From the NCBI RefSeq assembly GCF_000150275.1, contig NW_002060943.1, forward strand, positions 8,254,066 through 8,318,065: a stretch of DNA of 64,000 bases, given 5' to 3'. Position numbers and translations under genes: made by a program. This document shows, one piece after another, positions 1-15,000 of this stretch; the first letter of the stretch is position 1, and every line of letters starts with the position of its first letter. The DNA is from Trichoplax adhaerens. Its lineage: Eukaryota > Placozoa > Uniplacotomia > Trichoplacea > Trichoplacidae. The notes beneath the pieces are model-generated. The model had not been told where the DNA came from, did no database searches, and saw nothing but the letters and a program-made list of their open reading frames with translations.

Positions 1-3000
1 GATATGAATCATCCACCAATATTAGAAATGTTATTTCTGAATTCTTCAATAAAGAAGGCAAAAGAACTATGTATATCTATACACAAACAGCCGTTTTACC
101 AGCATCATTAAAGGCTTCGTTTCAACCTCCATCAGATCTAGAAGATAAATTAATTTTAATTCAAAAATGCCCTGAGACAGGAAAAGTATCAAAAGATAAC
201 ATTTCAGAAGAAATTTTCTATTGTGATTGCACTAAAAATCCTTTAGATCATTTAACCATGGTTTCACGTGAAGTCTATCTACCTATGCTATGCAATGAGC
301 ATTTTAACGCAACCTATGGCGATGATAAAGTGATTGATGCGTTACAAAAGTGTCTTAGCAGTTTTCAAATTACTCGCGGTCATGTTGATGTTAGTAATAA
401 TGTATATCTAGCGAATTAAATTAACTTGTATACTTCATTTTTAAAGCTTATTAAAATTTTGGGCAAAATTATTCCTACTTTAATATTTAATTTTACTATT
501 TTCAATGTAATGACTCCTTTTCCAATAGGGCCAAATTATTTTACCACTCCCGCCTATTGACATCCTGGCAGATGCAACAACTTATTCTAATCGTAGTGCT
601 GCAGTTATCCATTTACTAGAATCGGTCATGATTGGTTGGATTAAACAAATCAAAGTTGCTCTACGATTTGAACCTAGTCATGAAATTATGAAACTTTCTG
701 ATCATAATCGTCCCGGACCTTTAGCAGAAGTTGAAGTTAGTTTAACAAATTTATTCTTAATCGATGTGTTCACAATATTAATTAGCTCAAAATTAACTAT
801 TCCTATACATGATAGATTTGGACAGATCGTTACAAGCGTTTAAATCACATTATGGAGCAACTGGATCAGCCACTTGCAAGTGATATTTTAAATGATTTAG
901 AGAACGCAAATAGCACTTATTGGCATTCATTTCTTAGCGTTCGAAAAGATATCCTTAAAGTAAGTGTAGTTTAGGGTAAAAATTAAACTAACGTTATAAT
1001 ATATTGCTGACGTAATGTTCGTCTATGGTTTCACTAATGATATACCCAATTGGTTATGCTTTAAGTAATTCAATAACGATCTAGCCTACCCTAACTGAGT
1101 CTAAATACAGCTCATTCATAGCTTTATTTAAACTTTTTCTGATTATATGCAAAGTAAAATTAGACATGTAGATAACAGGTCTAGTACTTAAATTATTTTT
1201 TATCTTAAAATACTTAGGCACTCGCTGAAACACGATCAAACTTGGTCTATCTGAATACCATGGTACCTTGGTTTCAAAAATTACACGAAGCTTACGAATC
1301 TGATGCTATAGCTTCAGTTTTTCCACCACTTATTCATCTACTCTATTTGGTTTGGAGTAATTCTAAGTTAGTACACGTAACTATTTGTTAGTAGGAAAAT
1401 CAATAAAACATAATTAAAGTGATACCCTTGCAAGGATATTCAAAGTAACATATTCGACTAATAGAACCGCGTGAAATAATATTATTATTATTTTAAATGC
1501 TGTAGATACTACCATGGTGTCAGCCAATTCCATCGGTTACTATCTTTGATTGCTAACGAAGTTGTTAATCGAGCTCAAAAACTTGTAGGTAAAAGGATTC
1601 TTGAAGATACAGAAGAGGTAATAACGTTATCCAGTGGTAACAAGTCTTTTTATTTATTCTCATAGCCAGAATATGGATAAAGTATTGTGTACATATACAT
1701 GTATACTCGTATATCTATACATTTATTTTATTTTGTCATTTTACAAAAATTCTACTTTCACTTAATATCATTATAGTCGTACCTGAGGTTGAAAGATGCT
1801 CTCAGAGTATGCGCCCGATTTCGTGGCATTTACTTAGACAAAAAAGACAAAGCAGATTCTTTGAATAGGAGCAAAATGGCTGCTCTTTCTGATACAATGT
1901 ACGTAGAACATCAATAATATGATGAAAGTAGATGAATGAGTTTGCTATAGAAAGGACTTACTTATTAATCGTATTGTTTTAGGTACGGAACTGGAGTGGA
2001 AAAGCAAGGAGCTGGTGGTTTTGCTCAAATTTTACTTACCGGTGGAAATGGTGTCAATCATACTGAATCAGTAGCGCTTACAGCCGAATTAACTGACAAA
2101 AACTGGTCAGACTCACCATGGCCTGCAAGAAATAATTCAGCATTTGTCTCGCTAAATAGTTTTATGGAAAGATGCAATGACGCTCTTGAACTAGTTCAGA
2201 CTTCACAACATTTCCGTTGCTTAAAATCAGTTGTCGATGTTGGTGGTGCTGGTGGAAGTAGCTTGAATGCTCTAGTTGAAGAAATTCACATTAAATTTGT
2301 TGTTACAATGAAAGACTTCTTATCAGTAGTCACGGTAATATTCTAAATTATTAAAATTTTTCTTCTTTTTTATTACCTTATTGAAAGATTTTTTATTGCT
2401 TGTGCACCAATTAAAAATATTGTTAATTGTCACCGAATGGGTTCAATGTAGCGGTATAATTTTTAAACGTTAGATAGGAGTGTTTTAGTGGACTACTTAT
2501 TTTACAATAGAGGATAATTATAAATTTCATCATTGATATTAATCTACTGTATATATGTATACCAAGGATGTACTGGACATTGATGAAGGACAAAACTTTG
2601 AAAATGCCTTCTTTCATTTTAGATCCGTCGTTAGAGTAAGTCGTATTGCTAAGTCCTTTGAGTTATAAAATATGTTCAAGGAAATAAGAATTGCTCATTA
2701 AAATATTTGTATTCTGTATAATCTAGGATCTAGAATCTCGGCTAGCTAGCATTCTCGGCCAAACGTTGACAGTTTGCCCAACCATTGGAGCTAAGTTAAG
2801 ATTATTGGAAGTTTATGAAGGCATTAGTTGTAGAGATAATGTCAGGGTAAATTTTGCTTTGTCTTAAGCTTCAGGATAACCTTGTTTCCATTAAATCTTT
2901 AAAAATTAAAATTTTGAAATTGTTTTATCCTTCAGGCAAGCCTGAAGAGCATCATTAATGATCTCGTGCAGTCCATCATGGATGAATTGCTAAATGTAAG

Positions 3001-6000
3001 AAGTATGTTCGATTACTACAACGGTAACTCCCCTAGCCACGTTAATCTCCCACCAGTCACTGGTAAATTACTATGGCTTTATTCTATTCGAGCACGTATT
3101 CAGGTATGTATCAGTAATTTTGTTATTTCTAATGCTGATGCGGCTAACTTTTTCAAGCTTTTCTTCTAACACTTTCAAGGAACCGATGTCAAAAATGAGA
3201 CAAGTCAGTCCTGATTCCCTGGAAGATGACTTTGGCTGGCAAGTCAGGCATACATACAGCGACTTGATTAATGATATTTCGCGATGTGAAAGTGAAATTT
3301 TAAATAAATGGCAAAAAACTATTCAAGCAGACTTAAGAAATAAATTAAAAAAGCATTTATTGGTGAGTAGCTGCAAGTAAATTGGATGGGCATCAAGCTT
3401 GCTATTAATTACTTCATGTAGCCATAAAAAATTAAAATTATAAAGTGGTTAATTTCTAGCATATTGCTTTTTTTACTTGTTAGATATTTGTAACAGCGGA
3501 AGACGGTAATGGAAAGATCTTACAAGTTAATTTAGACCCCGGCTTACTACTACTTCTTCGCGAAATACAGTATATGTCTGCTCCACCACTCAATATTAAT
3601 TTGCCCGATAACGCCAGAACTCTTCTTCGTAGCACCGATGTTTACACGATCCGACAGATTGCAGATAGATTGGAAACAATCGCATCAAAGTATAATGCAA
3701 TAATGAAAAATATGAGCTATTTTGAACGACCACTTTTTCAAGAAAAGGTCGACAAGATTCATCTGGTAGGTCGTTTATAATTAATCTATTAATACATACA
3801 ACTTCCGTTACTAAGAGGACTAACTCAAACATGGATTGCAATTTCTAGCTATTACAATCTGGATTAGATAATTTAACCTGGAAGAGCGTCGAAGCTCCGG
3901 ATTTTATTGAAGCAATGACTAGTTTAATATGCTCCGACGTTCATCGTCATTTGTCAATTGTGCAATTGAATAGCCAAGAGATTAATAATGTTATTGCATC
4001 ATGGTCTACTAGTCAGCGACTTGATGTATTTTCCATCCGAAGTCTTGATCATTCGTACTCCATCGAGGAAGTACAACTTTCACATAGGTACTGATATCTT
4101 TCAATATCTCCATACTACTTTATTATTACGATACGGAAAGGGTAAATGGATTAACAGAGAGATAGATATTAAATTGGTGAAATAGGAATATTCAGTTATT
4201 TTTTAAACTTAACTAAAATTCTTTTTCTCTATTAGTTCATTACGGGAAGCGTACGAGGGAAATGTAATTCCTTCGGGACAGCGCATTCATACATTAGTCA
4301 AATCTTCCTTTGAAGTAAGTCATTAAAGTAGAGACCTCGATTATAGATTACATAGTTATTTATTAATAAAGTAAGGAATAATAAAGTACAATGTTTTGTA
4401 TACAACCCAAACATATTATGCACTATGTAACGTGGTTTTTTAACGCACAAATCGTTAAAATTACATTCTCTAGAATTTAAAATTGGCCTTGCGGCTAATT
4501 TAATATCAGCTCGTATAAAGGATATGACAGTGAATTTTTGAAATAATTCCATAATACTTACTGTGTAAAGGCCTAACGTAATTAATTTTGATTCATATTT
4601 AGCTTTGGAAATATATTGATTTCGTTACTAAGACCGCCTTCGACATAATACGATTTTTAAATTAAATTTCGTTAACTTTTTACAAAGTAAAAACTAGCCT
4701 AAGTACAGTATATAAATATACAGTAGCCTTTGTGTTTTTACACAAAGTGAATTGTTTTCAATGATTTTAATAGAATTGTCAAATAAGCCGCGCGTCTCCA
4801 GCTTGGAGCGATTATATTAATTATCTTGAAGACTTAGTCAAACGGGGCTTAAAAGAAGCCACTATGTCATCACTTCGATCCATGTACAATCAACTTACGG
4901 CTGAGGTTTGTAACTTACGCGTCTGTATAGCAAATACGGAAATGAAATTATATGAAAACAGATTTCTAATGTGATATCCACGCTAATTCCATTATTGTAT
5001 CCTGGATTTGTGAATGTAACTGAAATTTAGAACGCTGTTCCAGTGTTGACGATACGCCTGGAATTGATCGGGGAAGAAGTAACATTTACCCCTCCTTTAA
5101 CTAAAGATACTTCAATTCCAAGCATACAGGAAATTTCAACATCTTGGCTTGATAGCTACTTGAGAAGAGCATCATTAATAAAGTGCCTTAAAGATCCTGA
5201 TAAGGTAAGGGAATATAAGAGTTATGAGTGTTTAGTGCTATCAGTATTAGATTTGAATTAATAATGGAAGTAATAATGAAAATTTACCTTCGGTTATGCT
5301 TGTGAATGATTGTCGCTTAAGGATTAAACTCTTCTATCGAATTATGAGAAATTGAACTTCTTTGTAATTAGACCAATGGATATCGAGATGATATTGAAAA
5401 TGATCTAGAAATTATTGTAATTGTTGAAAAAATCAAAGACACTATTGAGGAAAGAATAGAAGAAGCTAAGGTTCTCCATTGCATTTATGCTAAATTTTTG
5501 ACTATCGATCTAATGATTGCAGTCAATTATCTTCTTACGAGCACTTCTATTTTAAAATATGCTAGAAATGTATCGCATGGTACAATGAATACTCTTTTTT
5601 ATGGACCCAAGATGTGCAACAATCTTTTCAAAGCTTTCTGAGAGGAAAAATTCAATCAATGCCTGAATCACCTACTGTATCACGTCCTAACTCTCGATAT
5701 GATAAATCCGTAACACATTCAGCCACGGTGTAAGCAGAAATCTATCAAATAAATCTTTTTGCCTTTTTCATAACATTCCCCTATTACCATATTTTGATAT
5801 TGTACAATTTGCTCCGTACAATATAGTGTCTTAGTACATTAACAGCTTGAGGAAAACATAAAGACTAAACTCGATTTAAAATGGTAACCTTAAGGGATTA
5901 TCTTATTCTTAATACAGGAGTAGCTATAATGAATCAACTGGTGCAAATTTGAGTATGGGCGACAAAATTGGACGTATTGAGAAATCGTTTCTGCAATCTA

Positions 6001-9000
6001 CTTTTAATAATGATAATCATATCGATAATTTGCCTTCGCTGGATGCATTTGATGTTGAGATAAATATTTACAAGGTAGAATTGCCTAAACTATTTATACG
6101 ATTACATTATATACTCTTGAAGTTAGATATACAAACAAACCATGAAGTAACAGTTATAGGATAATATAGTTAATATATACAGATTAAAGTTTTATCCGAT
6201 TTGCTTAATATAATTTTTTCATTTTTTTCATGCATCTTTTAGAAAGCACGAGATGAGATCAAATCTTTACCCAAGATTCGTGATGAAGGCTGGTTACGAA
6301 TTGACATGCATCCAATTCGACAAGTTTTAATTACATATGCAAGTAAATGGATGCATACATTCACTAAATACTTAAAAGATCAAGTTACAGCGATGCTAAA
6401 TGCATTAGATAGTTTTATAAGACGCGTTGAACCAGGTATCGAAGATATATCTGGTGATGAGAAGGATACGGCTGCTTTTATGAAATTGATGCGTATCTTT
6501 AATGAGGTTAGGGTCTCATCGTAATCGCATACTGTCAATGTTTTGTTATTAATACCTTATATATTGATATTATGAGTACTTAGACGACTATTAATGTAAG
6601 GATTGCAGTTGCCTATGTTACTAAGATAACAAATTCTGAAATTCTTTCCAAAAATTGAAGGTGAATGCTCAGCAGAACGAATATGATGCAAAATTTACTG
6701 TTATGCATAAAACTGTTAGACTATTAGAAAAATATGGCCAAAGTCTTCCCAATAAAACACAGAAATTCTTCGAAGCAGCACCAGGGAGGTGAGAAATTTT
6801 TGAAATTGATTACTGAAAGGATATCATATTTTATATTATTTATTTAAATATTATTTGTGTTATACGATTTATTACGTATTTTATTAATAATTTGTGGTCT
6901 CCTACTAATTTCAGATGGAATAACTTGAAAACAAAGGTTGCTTTAGCTAAACAGCGACTAGGCCCCAGAATCCAGGCATTATCGACTGAAGTTATTCAAG
7001 TAATCTTGCGAAATATTATTATTACATAATATTTGTAAAAGAAGACTCTAACAACATTCATCGGTATTGTGTGATAACGATCGTTACTATAAACTTATTT
7101 GTTACAGGATTTATCTGTTTTTGGTACCAGATGCGAGACTATATGCAATGAATTTGGAAGTTGTGAGGCTTTCGATTATAATTGCAATTCAGATAAGGTG
7201 GACACAGTACTGAACACATTCAGCCATGGTTTAGCAATTCTAGAAAGAGAGGCTTACGTAAGAGAGATAGTTTTGTAGTTGTATCAACTGAATTTCTGCG
7301 AATTACACCGTTGCAGACACAACTTATATAGTCCAATTATTTTATGTTAAAATGTTACTATGATACTTTAATTATATTTAGTTAGTTGATGTACTTATAC
7401 ATTATGGTCTCTCCTCTGGTTTTGGGATTTATGAAATTTCTGCTAAAATCCTTTACCGCCTCATTTAGCTTTATATAACGTGAAATAATTACTTATTCTG
7501 ACTGTTTCAGGATTTGCAAGAATTGCAGGAATTACTAGAAGTACGAGTGGTTGATTTTACAATTTTGCCCAAGTCAGTATAATTTAAGAAATGTAAAGTA
7601 AAATGATTCCAATAATATTTACTCTGTCAAATTTCTTGGACTTTGTTTATAACGTAATCGATCATCCATTATTTCCTTATTAGGTGTCGTAATGATATAT
7701 CTTGCCTTCAAAGTGTTTGGGAAACTATCAAGTAAGATTAATAAGGTATACATATGTAAGATGCAAATACCAAGTAAATAAAACTTGCGGGTTATTTTAC
7801 GTAGAGTAATTAAGGTTGAACATGACGAATGGAAGCATATGAAATGGGTAGATCTAGATATGGATGTGGTAATGTCAGCAACAGACAATCAGTTGGATCG
7901 TGTCTATGCTTTACCACCGGATTGCAGAAACTGGGATGTATATAATTCTCTACGCGAATCAATTTTAGAGATTCAGGTACTTGTTTCATAACTTTTTTAA
8001 TATAATTTTGGTACTGTTAAATTGATTGCATTTGTACCGATTCGTATCTAATATCGATTTAAAATGCTATTAGGCCTACATACCCATTATAGAAGATTTA
8101 AGTAGTTCATCGATGCGTACTAGACATTGGAAACAACTTATAAGAGTTATAGGAGGAAATATTCCTGTGGATAATAATGGCTTAACTAATTTATCTTTTA
8201 ATACCTTATTGAAATTGAATTTACAATGTAAGTCAACTAATTATTTCTCCAGTTCCGATTTTATTTATAGAAATTGACAATTTTACACTTTCGAATGTAT
8301 TATCATATTTTTAGCGCATATTGAAGATGTTCAATCAATCGTTTATCGAGCCAATAAAGATCTGGCAATAGAAAAAACACTTAAAACTTACGAAGAAGTT
8401 TGGCTAAGTAAAACATTCGATCTGATTCCTCATACCAAATTGCGACCAACAACATCTAGTGGACCCGATGTATGACGTCTAAGTTGTTATTTTAAAATGG
8501 GCACCAAATTTTATTTATTAATTTATTATTAAAAGAATATTTTGTGTTAAATCCCATTGTGCTTAAATTGTTCTTGAGAATGATTCCTAGTTGCTCACTA
8601 AGATAGAAAATCAAATAATTAATATCTTTGCATCCATGATTGTGATTATAAATATGTGAATATAAACACATTCTTCTTTTGACATCATACAATTAAGGTT
8701 GTTAGCGACGGTGATAACGAATCAGATGGCGGATTACAATATCAAAGGAATATCCCAAGTCGGACGTCAGCAACTACTTCTATCAGCAAAGGCAAGCATC
8801 GAAATTCGATTTCTTCACTACCCAATTCATTACAAAATATTCAGGTAGGTCTTGCAGTAACTGTAATTTCAATATTTATTTTGACGATATTAAATTGTGT
8901 TATGCAAAACTTAATTTAATATGCCTACTACGAATTGGTTCTGCTTAGGATACTGGCCAGCTGTACTTGCTAGCTGATTGTCAGCCAATATTTGAAGAAA

Positions 9001-12000
9001 TGGAGAGTCATCAGGTATTTCGTATATTACTAACACTAGCGAGCGTGTGCTATTGAAATTTTGTAGCAATATAACGTCTAATAAATGCTTTTTTATTTCG
9101 TATTTCTTTTCGCTAAACAATATAGACTTCTCTTCAAGTTATTCAAAATGGAACTGCCGCTAGTTCTTTTGCCGATGAAGTTACTAAATGGCAAAAATGT
9201 TTACAAACTATTGAAGCTGTGTTACGAGTATGGTTAGATGTGCAAGATAAATGGATAGAATTAGAAGAGGTTAAGTAACTGTAATATACCACAATTAATT
9301 GTACTCAATCATAGTTCCCTTACTGATATGTTGATAGACTTATCTATAATTGCTAAGGCAATCTTTTGGATGTTTAATAGATTTTTACAAACTCTGATGT
9401 TAAGTTCTCATTGGCGCATGACTGCAGTTTGTTCTTGGCAGTTAATCGAGATTTCAGATTGTTGATGAGAGCAACGGAGAAAAATCCAAATGTTTTACAA
9501 TCATGTTCTAGAAAAGGTAATTGCCTTACGATTCGTATAACTTGTGTATATTTAAATTTCTCTGTTTTGTTAAGATTAAATCTGAAAATAAAATTAACAG
9601 GAATACTGGTAACTCTTGAGAAAATGAATAAAGTTTTGGAGCAAAATCGCAGATCACTAATGCAGTTTATCATCAAAAGAAGAAGCAAATATCCTCGATT
9701 TTATTTCTTATCCGCTGAAGATGTGACACATATAATTTGTAGCGGTAAAGGAAGGATTTTTGTAGTGTATTTATAAATAGTAGCTAATGGAAATTTGCAT
9801 CATTTTAAATTGGGTGCTTTTTAAAGTACCATTATACATTTTCACCCCTTTGGTGTTTATCTTCTTAGGAAATAATGCCAAAAGAATCAATGAATATTTG
9901 TACAAACTATTTCCTAATATCGATTGCTTGGTGTTCGAGGAAGCAGTTAGTGAAGGACAGTTTTATTCAGTTATTACTTCTATTATTAGCAGTATGGGTG
10001 AACGTCTAGCATTAGATGAGGTATGCTCTTCGAAATATTGACTTTTAATTGATTTTGTAGTTAAAAAGTTTGCCGGATCATATTTTTTGTAAGATAAAAC
10101 TTAGAAAAAAATTTAATTTTTAGCCAACAGTATGTACTGGATCAGCGGAAACTTGGTTGCAATTATTAACCGACTTGATAACAAAAACACTAAAAATTCA
10201 GCTACAAAACGCTTTGCAAGTTTCTACGGAAAGACCTTCCATAGGTACTGACCGCGAGCAATTCAATCAAAATGACAATGTAGATAATAGCAACATTCCT
10301 AAATCATGGACCATTGAACAAATTTCAGAAATTGCACTATTAGCAACACAGGTAACACCTTAATTTTAAACTTCATTGTAAAGAGAATTTGCTTAATTTC
10401 AAAGTTGTAAAATGCCTCGTTCTTTGATACGAAAATATATCAAAGAACAAGGCATTTACAACCGTATATAATTAGCATGTTTCATAAATTGTTAATTACA
10501 CCGGCTACAGAGATAAAATGTATGCGGACATTATTATAGGAAGACAAAATATTAACAATTCCTTAATTTTGCACTACTTTAATAATTATACTGTCATATG
10601 ATTTTAGGTCGAATTGACGGCTATGATCGAGCAAAGTCTTCATGATATTGGTCAAAATAATCCTAATGCTTTGCAAGAAAGCTTAGAGGCTATAACAGCT
10701 AGCATTAATGCAGCAATTAAAATGCTTCATGGGTCAGAAAATGACCCATTTGAAATGGATGAAGCTGTCAAATCGGCAAGATTTACGCGGCGGTTGTATC
10801 GGCCACCACCTGACGATGGCGTTCATGATGCTCAAACATTCAATAATATGCAGTATAACTACAGAAGAGCATCGCAAACAATGTCTTATATGTCTCATCC
10901 TACCAGAGGTAAGCTGCAATGTACAATCGCTATTCGTGAATATCTTTTATATATTTTAAAAGTAGATACCGTAATTAAAGCCTTTACTCAATGTCTAATA
11001 TTATGATCCATATGTCTATTCCTATAACTGCTATTGATAATCATAACAATATATGATCTTTCCATACAAATTTCTAGTGCATTCAACTGATTATGGCCTT
11101 AGTATTGATGAAAATCTTGACGACGGTAAAATATTGTTATTACCAAGTCAAATTCAAAAAATTAGTAATCTGATCTTAATACTATGCTATCAGCGAGATG
11201 TCGTGCAGAATTTAATAACTGCAGTTAATAAGATGGAAAGAAAACATAAGGCTATGAACTTGTTTGAATGGTTAATGCAAATGAAATACTACTGGTTTGA
11301 TCAAGATCAAGAATGTGTGATTAAATCACTGGATGCAAAATTTGAGTACGGTTTTGAATATCAGGGGAGTTATACTCGCTGTGTTGTTAGTCCATTGACA
11401 GAACGTTGTTTCGTATGCTTAAATCAAGCCATTCACTATCACCTTGGTGGACTTTGTCTAGGTCCTGCTGGTTGTGGTAAAAAGGAGACAATTAGCCAAT
11501 TAACTATTATGCTTGGTAAACCATTTTATAACTTCAATTGCACCTATGCAATTAATCATAACTTGATGGTAGATATATTTAAAGGCATGGCAGGTACTGG
11601 TGCTTGGATATGTCTAAATAATATCGATAATTTAGATGTACACATTCTATCCTTAGCATCTCAGCTTTTGTCAGCTATTTTTTATGCTTTGAAAACAAGA
11701 GAAGAATTTATCACGATTGAGAACGAGACAATCCACTTAGTTCCAACAGCAGCTTGCTTATCAATTTTAGTCGATAATCCTAAGGCTAACTATAATAAAT
11801 TGTCTTTACGCACTGGCTACTTCCCCAGCTCAACATCGTCAACAGCGGCGCTACCTAAGTGCTTATTGGACCTCTTTAGGCCTGTAACTTTGGTTAATCC
11901 GGATATTAAACAAATTACGGAAGTTTTATTGACTACGCATGGTTTCAATTATGCACCGCAGTTAACAAAGCAGTTGTTAGCTTTCAAAAACTTGACTGAG

Positions 12001-15000
12001 GATTTCCTTCATATGCCTGCAATGATTAAAGATACCGCTACATATGAAATTTCGAAACCTTTGTGCACTTGGAACCTCTATACAATTAAGTCAATTATAG
12101 CTGACGCAGGAATTCAATTGGATAATATATTATCATCATTATTACAAACAAAACAAAGCGAAGCTATATCAATTAGTAGTAAGTATTGTAACTAGCACTA
12201 TTTCAGCTATCAGCACCAGGAAACTAAAAAGGCGTTAATTTATATTTAATAAATTTATATACCTTCGAGGCTAGTTGCAAGAGCTACATTAATAAAACTA
12301 AGCCATACTTTGAGTAGACTTACTGATAATATAATCTATATTTTTCATAATCGTAGGTCGAGTAAGTGATGAAATTGAAAGCGCAAAGTCTATTAATTTA
12401 ATTGGTACGATGACAGAAGATGAACAGCGAAAAGCTGAAGAGGAAGCACTTGTAATTGCCATTAGAAATAACTTTGTGCCCCGTTTAGTAGAGAAAGATG
12501 GTAGCCTGTTCGCGATGATACTTACAGATATCTTTCCTGCAGTAGATGTTCCAATCATTGTCGATAGTAAAGTACCAACAACAACACGAAATTTATCAAC
12601 AGTTCTTTCAACTCGCAGTCGTAGCATGCCTCTTGTGGTACAAGCTGAAGATCTCCATGATAATGTCATCAGAACTACTAATCAATCTTTAATTTTAGAC
12701 GAAATTTCGGAAGCTATAGCAGTTTCTCTTTCTAAAAAATACCTTCAACCCGGTCCTATTTTCACTTCACGTGTATTACAATTAGCCCAGTTAGTTTCAA
12801 TTCATCGATATATCTTATTGGTTGGGCCATCTGGTTGTGGTAAATCGAAAAGTATCCAAACATTATCAGGTGCCTATTCTGAAATGGGTAGAACAGTTAA
12901 TTTACAACCCATCAATGTACGCTCAATAGCAAGGACGGCTTTTTTCGGACAATTCGATAGTATTACTGAAGCATGGAAAGATGGCGTGTTTCCATTAGTA
13001 CTTCGTAAACATATGCATTCAACTGATCCTAATAGATCGTTGCAATCAAAGAAAGCGCCCATGCAGTGGTTGCAAATGGATGGTGAAGTAGATACAGTTG
13101 AAATAGAAAATTTGACATCGGTCTTTTCAAGTGATGCAACTCTTGTCCTAGCAAACAATGAAAGAGTTAAAATGCCAGATTCGATGCGTGTATTTTGGGA
13201 AATGGAACATCTACTGCATTTAAGTCCGGCTACAATGGCTTCAGTAGGTGTTTTATGTATGTCAGAAGATGATGTTACTTGGGAACTACTTATTGAAAAC
13301 TGGCTATTGCAACGACCAGCAGCTATTCGTGGTTTACTTGAACAACTTTGTAACAAGTACATTAAATCAACGTTAAATTACATTAAAACTGGTTTCGATG
13401 AAGCTGAAAGCTTACCACAAGTACCATTAAAATATGTTGTGCCTATGAAGGATGCTAACATGATTGACACATTATGCTCATTAATGGAAATATTAACTGG
13501 TGATTCAGTTGATTTGAATGCAATTGCATATGAACATTATTTCAACTTTTCGTGTATCTGGGCCTTTGGTGGAACATTAATTGAAATTCATCGAGAATGC
13601 TTTAATCGATTTTGGAGAAATAAGTGGGATATTAAATTGCCACCTGAAGGTGAAGTGTGGGACTATTATGTGAGTAATGATACTGATGCATTCGAATTCT
13701 TAAGTTGGTACGAAACAGTTCCACAGTACGTCAAGCCTGTCAATAGAGGAATTCCATCAGACGCTTTCGTACCCACTGTTGATACCGAACGATTAAATTT
13801 CTTAATAGCAACATTATGCGATGCCGGTAAATCGGTTCTTTTAGTTGGTGAAGCAGGTTGTGGTAAAACTGCCTTAGTGAAGGAAAGATTAAGATCAGAT
13901 AGCGGTAATATGGCTGAAGTATTAACCTTAACTGTACACTGTAATAAGTTTACGACATCTGAGGTCTTATGGAAGCAATTAGACAGTTGTCTCGAATGGA
14001 AATCGGGTAAAATATACGTACCTAAAAGAAATAAGAGTCTGCTATGCTTAGTTGATGATCTTAATACGTCGAAAACTGATAATATTAGAAGTCAATCTGC
14101 CTGTGAACTATTACGGCAACATATTGATTATGGTGGTATTTGTGACCCTGTAACACTCGACTGGCGCATAATTAATAATGTTACCTATATTGTGACTTAT
14201 AATCCCGATGCTATAAGCACTAAACCAAAGCTAACACCGCGACTATTGCGCCATTTTGCTACTATCTATTATCCGCATCCAAAATCAGAAGAATTGCACA
14301 CGATTTATTCTGGTTTACTTTATGCTCACTTTTTAAGTAATCTGCAAAACTCAACACAACAGTCTTACGCTATCAATGACAGCCAATTAAATAGGCAACA
14401 AGAAACTGACCAAATTTTACGTTCGATATTATCATCTATCGTTAATGTTACAATAGAAGTACAGAATAAAATGCGAACAATGTTTCTACGAACTTCAAGC
14501 CGTTGTCATTATTTATTTACTATGAGAGATCTAACTTTAATCTTCAGAAATTTATGCCTTTCGTTAGGCCCCGGCTGTCCGTCTCGTGACTTACTGCTAT
14601 TGTGGAAACATGAATGTTATTGGATTTATGCTCATCGATTAGTTTCTGAGGTAGACGAAGAAAGATACAACCAAGCTTTTATTACAGCAGCACGTAAAGA
14701 GTTCTCTAAGGAAGATCAACTTAATCTTGCCTTATCTCCAATTCCTGTATTTACTAACTTAGTGGAGCGTGATGATGTATCCATAGTAACAGTAGCTACT
14801 CGATTATCGTCTGATCAAAGTGGTGGCAGCAATAGCGGTAATAATAATGAGGAAAGTAATTGGGGCGATTTCTATCATCCATGTAATGATATCCCTGGTA
14901 TTAGAGCATTACTCCGGCATGGCTTAGATGAATACAACAAAAACAACCCAAGAATTGATCTTACATTTTATGATGGTGTTGTTACCCAGGTTTGTCGCTT

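Noticed and set aside
12298-12669. Long minus-strand frames inside the big dynein exon (also at 12874-13362 and 16018-16266)
   Set aside because: They are antisense shadows of the dynein reading frame, which carries all conserved motifs.
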